64,000 bases of DNA from Lactiplantibacillus daoliensis (GTDB lineage: Bacteria; Bacillota; Bacilli; Lactobacillales; Lactobacillaceae), in the NCBI RefSeq assembly GCF_005405005.1, contig NZ_BJDH01000003.1, positions 62,001 through 126,000 of the forward strand. Reading direction: 5' to 3'. Positions 59,938 through 64,000 of this stretch are shown here, in pieces. The first letter of the stretch is position 1. Each line of letters starts with the position of its first letter. Below the pieces are notes generated by a model that was not told the DNA's origin, searched no databases, and saw only the letters and a program-made list of their open reading frames with translations. A program made the translations under genes and the position numbers.

Positions 59938-60582
59938 TTAAGCGTTTTTAATACGGTTGAATTCTTTCATGTACTTAACGGCATTTTCAGTGACGGTATC
60001 AAAGTCACCTTTGTCGCCAGGTCCAACTAGGTTACCACCGGCACCAACAACAGTTGCACCAGCAGCAAACCAATCTTTCAAGTTGTCAAGATTAACACCG
60101 CCAGAAGGCATGATGCTAATTTGTGGGAATGGTGCCTTGACGTCGCCAATCATCTTAGGAGATAAGATATTTCCAGGGAACATCTTAACAAGACTTGACC
60201 CATATTGCATTGCGGTTTGCATCTCAGTAACACTCATGCAGCCAGGAATGTAAGGAATTTCGTAGAGGTTACATAATCTAGCAACATCGGGATCAAAAGT
60301 AGGAGCCACGATAAATTTAGCGCCAGCAATAATTGCTAATCGAGCGGTTGGTGCGTCAAGCACGGTACCAGCACCAATAACGGCATCAGTATCGGCGTAC
60401 TTTTCAGCTAACTTAGCAATGACTTCATTGGCATTAGGAACTGTAAAAGTTAATTCAATTCCTTTGACGCCACCTTTAATGGCAGCTTCAGAAGTTTTAA
60501 TAGCTTGTTCTGGTGAGTTGCCGCGAACAACGGCAATGACACCAGCAGCTTCGATGTTTTTCAAAATTTCGACTTTTTGCAT
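59938..60582 (-). CDS. kdgA: KDPG/KHG aldolase
   Basis: Splits 2-keto-3-deoxy-6-phosphogluconate into pyruvate and glyceraldehyde-3-phosphate. The 214-residue protein has the Schiff-base lysine K133 (LVKMFPGN), E43 in GIELTFT, and PSGGVN near the C-terminus, with an intact aldolase barrel. The arginine usually found just after the glutamate is not obvious here, so substrate preference is uncertain. It follows kduD in one operon, 60 bp downstream. Confidence 0.92.
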   Translation of the reverse strand: MQKVEILKNIEAAGVIAVVRGNSPEQAIKTSEAAIKGGVKGIELTFTVPNANEVIAKLAEKYADTDAVIGAGTVLDAPTARLAIIAGAKFIVAPTFDPDVARLCNLYEIPYIPGCMSVTEMQTAMQYGSSLVKMFPGNILSPKMIGDVKAPFPQISIMPSGGVNLDNLKDWFAAGATVVGAGGNLVGPGDKGDFDTVTENAVKYMKEFNRIKNA

Positions 60583-60642
60583 GTGTATTACTCTCCTGTA
60601 ATCAATTCAATTTGGTACTCGTAGTAGAATGCCGCAGTTAGC

Positions 60643-61458
60643 TTAACGTACTAAGTAACCACCGTCAACAGCTAATAGATGACCATTGACATAATTTGAA
60701 GCAGCACTTGCTAAGAATACGGCAACACCCATTAATTCGTAAGTACCACCCCAATGACCGGCTGGAATACGATCAAGAATTTCTTTGTTCCGGGCTGGAT
60801 CTTCACGAATAGGTTCCGTGTTAGCAGTCTTGATGTAACCAGGAGCGATAGCATTAACTTGAATGTTGTAAGCAGCTAATTCACTTGCAAATGACTTAGT
60901 TAAGCCGGCAACCCCATGCTTACTTGCGGTGTATGAAGGAATAAACTTACCACCTTGGAATGAAAGCATTGAACCAATGTTAATGATCTTACCTGATTTT
61001 TGCTTAGCCATAACTTTACCAGCAGCCAATGACATGTGGTAAACGGCACTTAAGTTAATTCCGATAACGCGATCCCAGTCTGAATCTTTTGATTCAAGCA
61101 ATGGGTTACGTTTGATCATCCCGGCGTTGTTAACCAAGATATCGATGTGGCCAAATGTGTCAACAGCCTTCTTGATAACTTTATCAGCAATACCTTCTTC
61201 GGTTAAGTCAACGTCCATAAATTCAACTTTACGACCGCGCTTTTCAACCATCTTACGAGTATCTTCCCAACCAGTTTGACCAAAGGTAGGAATAAAGATG
61301 TCAGCACCGGCTTCAGCAAAAGCAATCGTGTAAGCTTGACCTAAACCAGTATCACCACCAGTAACAACGGCAACTTTACCCTTTAATGAGTACAAGTCCA
61401 TATTGAAATGGTCCAAATCCTTTTCACGAGCTAAAATATCTTCGCGTGTATCTGCCAT
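60643..61458 (-). CDS. kduD: 2-dehydro-3-deoxy-D-gluconate 5-dehydrogenase
   Basis: Short-chain dehydrogenase in the breakdown of pectin-derived uronates. The 271-residue protein has NAD-binding VVTGGDTGLGQ (residues 31-41), NNAG (110-113), catalytic S163, Y176 and K180 (IPSYTASKHG), and the C-terminal GGYLVR. The ATG at 61458 follows AAGGAG. The preceding promoter has a cre site in the spacer and a palindromic operator at its start. Confidence 0.9.
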   Translation of the reverse strand: MADTREDILAREKDLDHFNMDLYSLKGKVAVVTGGDTGLGQAYTIAFAEAGADIFIPTFGQTGWEDTRKMVEKRGRKVEFMDVDLTEEGIADKVIKKAVDTFGHIDILVNNAGMIKRNPLLESKDSDWDRVIGINLSAVYHMSLAAGKVMAKQKSGKIINIGSMLSFQGGKFIPSYTASKHGVAGLTKSFASELAAYNIQVNAIAPGYIKTANTEPIREDPARNKEILDRIPAGHWGGTYELMGVAVFLASAASNYVNGHLLAVDGGYLVR

Positions 61459-61496
61459 GTTAAAAACACTCCTTCAAATTTATATTTTTTCTTTAT

Positions 61497-61513
61497 AGGA
61501 AATTGAATTTCCT
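61497..61513. promoter_or_regulatory. Probable KdgR operator at kduD
   Basis: AGGAAATTGAATTTCCT, a 17-bp palindrome centred on one G, starting about 14 bp after the -10. A half-site, ATAGGAAAT, recurs before the divergent IclR gene (61663-61673). Confidence 0.7.
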
Positions 61514-61526
61514 TATCACACCTAAT

Positions 61527-61555
61527 AATATAAAGCGCTTACGACAAAAAATCAA
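61527..61555 (-). promoter_or_regulatory. kduD promoter
   Basis: TTGATT (complement of 61550-61555), 17 bp, TATATT (complement of 61527-61532). Confidence 0.7.
61530..61543 (+). promoter_or_regulatory. cre-like site in the kduD promoter
   Basis: ATAAAGCGCTTACG holds the AAGCGCTT core. It overlaps the -10 and spacer of the kduD promoter, so CcpA would block RNA polymerase. Confidence 0.6.
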
Positions 61556-61613
61556 GTGTTATTTTAATTATCTTTGTACCAAATACGTAGAATTAACGTT
61601 TTGACGGTAATAC

Positions 61614-61642
61614 TTGTTAATCTGGAAAGTAAACAGTATAAT
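61614..61642 (+). promoter_or_regulatory. Promoter of the IclR gene
   Basis: TTGTTA (61614-61619), 17 bp, TATAAT (61637-61642). The inverted repeat CTGGAAA (61622-61628) / TTTCCAG (61657-61663) flanks the -10. Confidence 0.65.
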
Positions 61643-61764
61643 TTAGAATGAATTATTTTCCAGATAGGAAATATTGAAATTAGTCATCATTGGCTGATTG
61701 AATCATTTAGTGTAAAAGCATAGAGATTAAAAGAGAAAATCCATCAATTTGAGGAGAATAGCTG

Positions 61765-62526
61765 ATGGTAAATGATAAACCAAAGCTTTATGGGTCAGTA
61801 CTCATTAAAGCTAAAATGATTTTAGATGCAATTTTGACTGCTGAATCCGCACCAACATTGAATGAAGTGAGCCGAGCTGCAACGATTAATACACCGACAA
61901 CCTTAAAAATTCTGACGACGTTAGAGGCTTTAGGGTTTGTCCGGCGCGATTCCGATTCCAAAAAGTATTATCTTGGTACCCAGTTCTTGATGTACGGTCA
62001 GAAGGCGTCTGAGAGCTTTGATATTCGTTCCGTCACGAGAACGTTGCTCCAGCAGTTACGGGATGCAACGGGTGAGACAGTTAATCTAGGCGTTTGTGAA
62101 GATGATCGCGTTGTTTTAGTCGAAAAGCTCGAGAGTCCTTCGAGTATTAAATTAAAGTCAACAATCGGTGGTCGCATGAACTTGTATTCTTCATCGATGG
62201 GGAAAGCGATTTTATCCCAGTACTCAGATGAGCAGTTAAAAGCTTACTTTGCCCGGACTAAATTATTGCCAGTGACGAAGAACACGCTCACGAAAATTCC
62301 ACAGTTGCGAAGCGACTTAACGAATATCCGAAACGTCGGTTTTTCGATCGATGATGAAGAAAATGAGCCCGATATTTATTGTATTGGGGCGGCAATCGTT
62401 AAGGATCAACAACTTTACGGGGCGTTTAGTGTGAGTGCACCAAAGTATCGCGTTCCAGAAGAACAACGGCGCAATTTTATTCGGCTGGTGTTAGAAACCC
62501 AGCATCAAATTCAAGAATTGCTTTAA
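61765..62526 (+). CDS. kdgR: IclR-family regulator, likely KdgR
   Basis: Transcription regulator of 253 residues. The N-terminal winged helix (residues about 12-75: LNEVSRAATINTPTTLKILTTLEALGFVRRD) is followed by the IclR effector domain (about 90-253: TGETVNLGVCEDDRVVLVEKLESP). It is divergent from kduD-kdgA, whose promoter carries a matching palindrome, and next to kdgT, so control of ketouronate genes is likely. Ligand presumably 2-keto-3-deoxygluconate. Confidence 0.85.
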   Translation: MVNDKPKLYGSVLIKAKMILDAILTAESAPTLNEVSRAATINTPTTLKILTTLEALGFVRRDSDSKKYYLGTQFLMYGQKASESFDIRSVTRTLLQQLRDATGETVNLGVCEDDRVVLVEKLESPSSIKLKSTIGGRMNLYSSSMGKAILSQYSDEQLKAYFARTKLLPVTKNTLTKIPQLRSDLTNIRNVGFSIDDEENEPDIYCIGAAIVKDQQLYGAFSVSAPKYRVPEEQRRNFIRLVLETQHQIQELL

Positions 62527-62531
62527 GCACT

Positions 62532-62574
62532 AAAAAAGGTTGGCACTGTGAGATTTCACAGTACCAACCTTTTT
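62532..62574. terminator. Bidirectional terminator between kdgR and kdgT
   Basis: Stem AAAAAGGTTGG-ACTGTGA/TCACAGT-CCAACCTTTTT, A and T runs on both sides; it serves the two convergent genes. Confidence 0.88.
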
Positions 62575-62631
62575 GGTTCCAATAGTGAAGCGACGAATTA
62601 AAACTCAATTAATCTAGGAGGGATCATGATT

Positions 62632-63612
62632 TTATTTAGTCGGATCCTTTGGAACAAGTCCTTTTCGTTGTAAACGACGGTAATACCACATGGTGACAAT
62701 TGGCGTCAAAATCGCCGTAATCAAGACACAAGTTGCCACAATCGCTGTGGCTGACTCGGCAACTGGTTTAAACGATTTATCCATTTCAGCAATAACGACG
62801 GGGACAGAAATCGCAGCACCTGCAGTTGAAGAAGCCGCCCAGCCCGCTAAACCATCAGAACGCGCGATGTAACGATCGGCAAGATAGAGGACGAAACCAC
62901 TGACAAAGACGACAGCAACGCCCATTAAGATACCGACTAGGCCAGACTTTAAGAGCATACTAAAGTTCATACTATAACCAATTGTAAAAGCAAAGAAAGG
63001 AATTAAAGCCCCACCAACTGGCTGGAACATCTTCCGAATTTCGGGATCTAAACCACCTAGAACGAGTCCTAAAACAAATGGGACCAAGGTCGAAACGAGT
63101 GCTTGCCAAGGGAAAGCGCCAATGCCGGCAATTCCCAGTGTCAGCATCGTAAAGAATGGTCCTGACTGAATACTAAAGAAAGGGTAGGCCGCTAAGTCAA
63201 TTTCACGATTTGGAATCGTGGACATTAAGGCCGTATACAGACCACCATTGGCCGCGTTAAAGGAGGCAATTACGGCTAAGGTTGAGAAACCAGCAAAGAC
63301 ACCGCTGGTAATCCCAGTGATTGGCAATACCTTGTTGATAAGAATCCCAATCAGGGCCGCCAGTAAGACTTTGACGAGTAACATCGTGACCCCTTTGGCC
63401 GCGATTTTTCCAGAGGCTTTTAAATTAATTCCCGTACCGATACAGAAGAAGAAGGCGAATAATAAGGCCGAGGTTCCAACCATAAACGAGCCTGTGACCC
63501 CGGACAATTCAACGTCCAGCTTAGGCCACAGGGTGTGGATCAATACTCCAATAATGAGTGGCACAATCATTATGCCACCAGGTACTTTATCAATTGCTTT
63601 TTTAATTGGCAT
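62632..63612 (-). CDS. kdgT: 2-keto-3-deoxygluconate permease
   Basis: Proton-linked importer of 326 residues with about ten membrane segments. MPIKKAIDKVPGGIMIVPLIIG and the GTGINLKASGKIAAKG region match the KdgT family. Its C-terminal block DGLAGWAASSTAGAAISVPVVIA is conserved. The product would be handled by a KDG kinase (not in this window) and KdgA. AGAGAGAAG precedes the ATG. A perfect cre site lies 33 bp upstream. Confidence 0.92.
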   Translation of the reverse strand: MPIKKAIDKVPGGIMIVPLIIGVLIHTLWPKLDVELSGVTGSFMVGTSALLFAFFFCIGTGINLKASGKIAAKGVTMLLVKVLLAALIGILINKVLPITGITSGVFAGFSTLAVIASFNAANGGLYTALMSTIPNREIDLAAYPFFSIQSGPFFTMLTLGIAGIGAFPWQALVSTLVPFVLGLVLGGLDPEIRKMFQPVGGALIPFFAFTIGYSMNFSMLLKSGLVGILMGVAVVFVSGFVLYLADRYIARSDGLAGWAASSTAGAAISVPVVIAEMDKSFKPVAESATAIVATCVLITAILTPIVTMWYYRRLQRKGLVPKDPTK

Positions 63613-63644
63613 GCTAAAATCTTCTCTCTATGTCTCTTTTTTTG

Positions 63645-63658
63645 TGCAAGCGCTATCA
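63645..63658. promoter_or_regulatory. Perfect cre site before kdgT
   Basis: TGCAAGCGCTATCA fits TGNAARCGNWWWCA at all 14 positions (plus strand). It lies between kduI and kdgT, 33 bp before the kdgT start. Confidence 0.8.
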
Positions 63659-63670
63659 CTCTTGTGAATA

Positions 63671-63700
63671 ATAAATGCAGAGCCGTGGCCCTGCATTTAT
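63671..63700 (-). terminator. Hairpin after kduI
   Basis: ATAAATGCAG/CTGCATTTAT, a perfect 10-bp stem with inner GCC/GGC, followed by a mixed A/T tail. Probable terminator. Confidence 0.6.
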
Positions 63701-63726
63701 CAGAACTATTAGTATTTTACTGATGA

Positions 63727-64000
63727 TTAACGCAAGTCATGCATGTCGACTTGGTCCATGTCATCATAAGTTTGGTTTTCGCCACACATTGCCCAAATGA
63801 ATGAGTAATTAGTTGTCCCAACACCACAGTGAATTGAGAAACTAGGGTTGACAACAGCTTGATCTGGTTCAAGGAAGATATGCTTAGTGTTGTTAGGTGT
63901 ACCCATAAAGTGCGCAACACGAGTATCTGGATCGCCAAATTCAGTGTAAAGGTATGTTTCCATCCGACGAGCATGGGTATGAGCTGGCATCGTATTCCAT
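63727..64000 (-). CDS. kduI: 5-keto-4-deoxyuronate isomerase, N-terminus beyond window
   Basis: Isomerises 5-keto-4-deoxyuronate to 2,5-diketo-3-deoxygluconate, the step before KduD. The visible 90 C-terminal residues include the metal-binding [15 protein letters not shown], then [11 protein letters not shown] and [33 protein letters not shown]. The N-terminal two-thirds lies beyond the right edge. It completes a kduI-kdgT-(kdgR)-kduD-kdgA gene set for pectin fragments. Confidence 0.92.
   Translation of the reverse strand, partial: WNTMPAHTHARRMETYLYTEFGDPDTRVAHFMGTPNNTKHIFLEPDQAVVNPSFSIHCGVGTTNYSFIWAMCGENQTYDDMDQVDMHDLR

Noticed and set aside
63717-63974. Alternative minus-strand frame over kduI
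   Set aside because: Out of frame with the clear KduI match.

Overview
The window looks like the replication-origin region of a low-to-mid GC lactic acid bacterium of the Lactiplantibacillus plantarum group. The evidence is the gene order around dnaA, the glgBCDAP glycogen operon, a phenolic acid decarboxylase whose residues Y18, Y20, R48 and E71 match the well-studied L. plantarum enzyme, and the many TTG starts behind strong ribosome binding sites. The species is an inference from remembered gene content; no search was possible.

Layout. Genes left of about 26.7 kb are all on the minus strand: glgP (cut by the window edge)-glgA-glgD-glgC-glgB, proB-proA, an MFS exporter, dnaB, rplI, gdpP, rpsR-ssb-rpsF, gyrA, gyrB, recF, an S4-domain gene, dnaN and dnaA. 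The origin lies at 26.7-27.0 kb, with a second DnaA-box cluster between dnaA and dnaN. To the right, on the plus strand, are rpmH, rnpA, yidC, jag, mnmE, mnmG, lepB and pepC, so the core genes are co-directional with replication. Two perfect 16-bp parS sites flank the origin at 10.1 and 39.4 kb.

From about 35.7 kb the content is accessory and strand use is mixed: a small HTH regulator, DegV, an acetyltransferase, a T-box leader with no obvious amino-acid gene behind it, an MhpD-type hydratase, padA/padR with a clear PadR operator between them, usp-mntH, and a RelE-type toxin-antitoxin pair. Then come sugar islands. One (43.8-53.0 kb) has two nearly identical GH4 6-phospho-alpha-glucosidases, an alpha-glucoside PTS transporter, an RpiR regulator and partly degenerate PTS modules. 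One (53.0-59.3 kb) handles alpha-mannosides: GntR, EIIC, GH38, GH125. The last (59.9-64 kb) handles pectin-derived ketouronates: kdgA, kduD, kdgR, kdgT, kduI. Catabolite (cre) sites precede most of these units.

The gene calls do not explain two families of long, structured intergenic repeats. One is a roughly 130-bp unit, present twice in opposite orientation, with a fixed end sequence and changing stems. The other is a 140-170-bp unit closed by 15-20-bp inverted arms and containing two or three hairpins with similar loops. It occurs as divergent pairs between gyrB and gyrA and between the GH125 and kdgA genes, and as a fused form at 47.85 kb. There is also a candidate ~85-nt small RNA between jag and mnmE. 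I saw no rRNA, tRNA, insertion sequence, prophage or CRISPR array.
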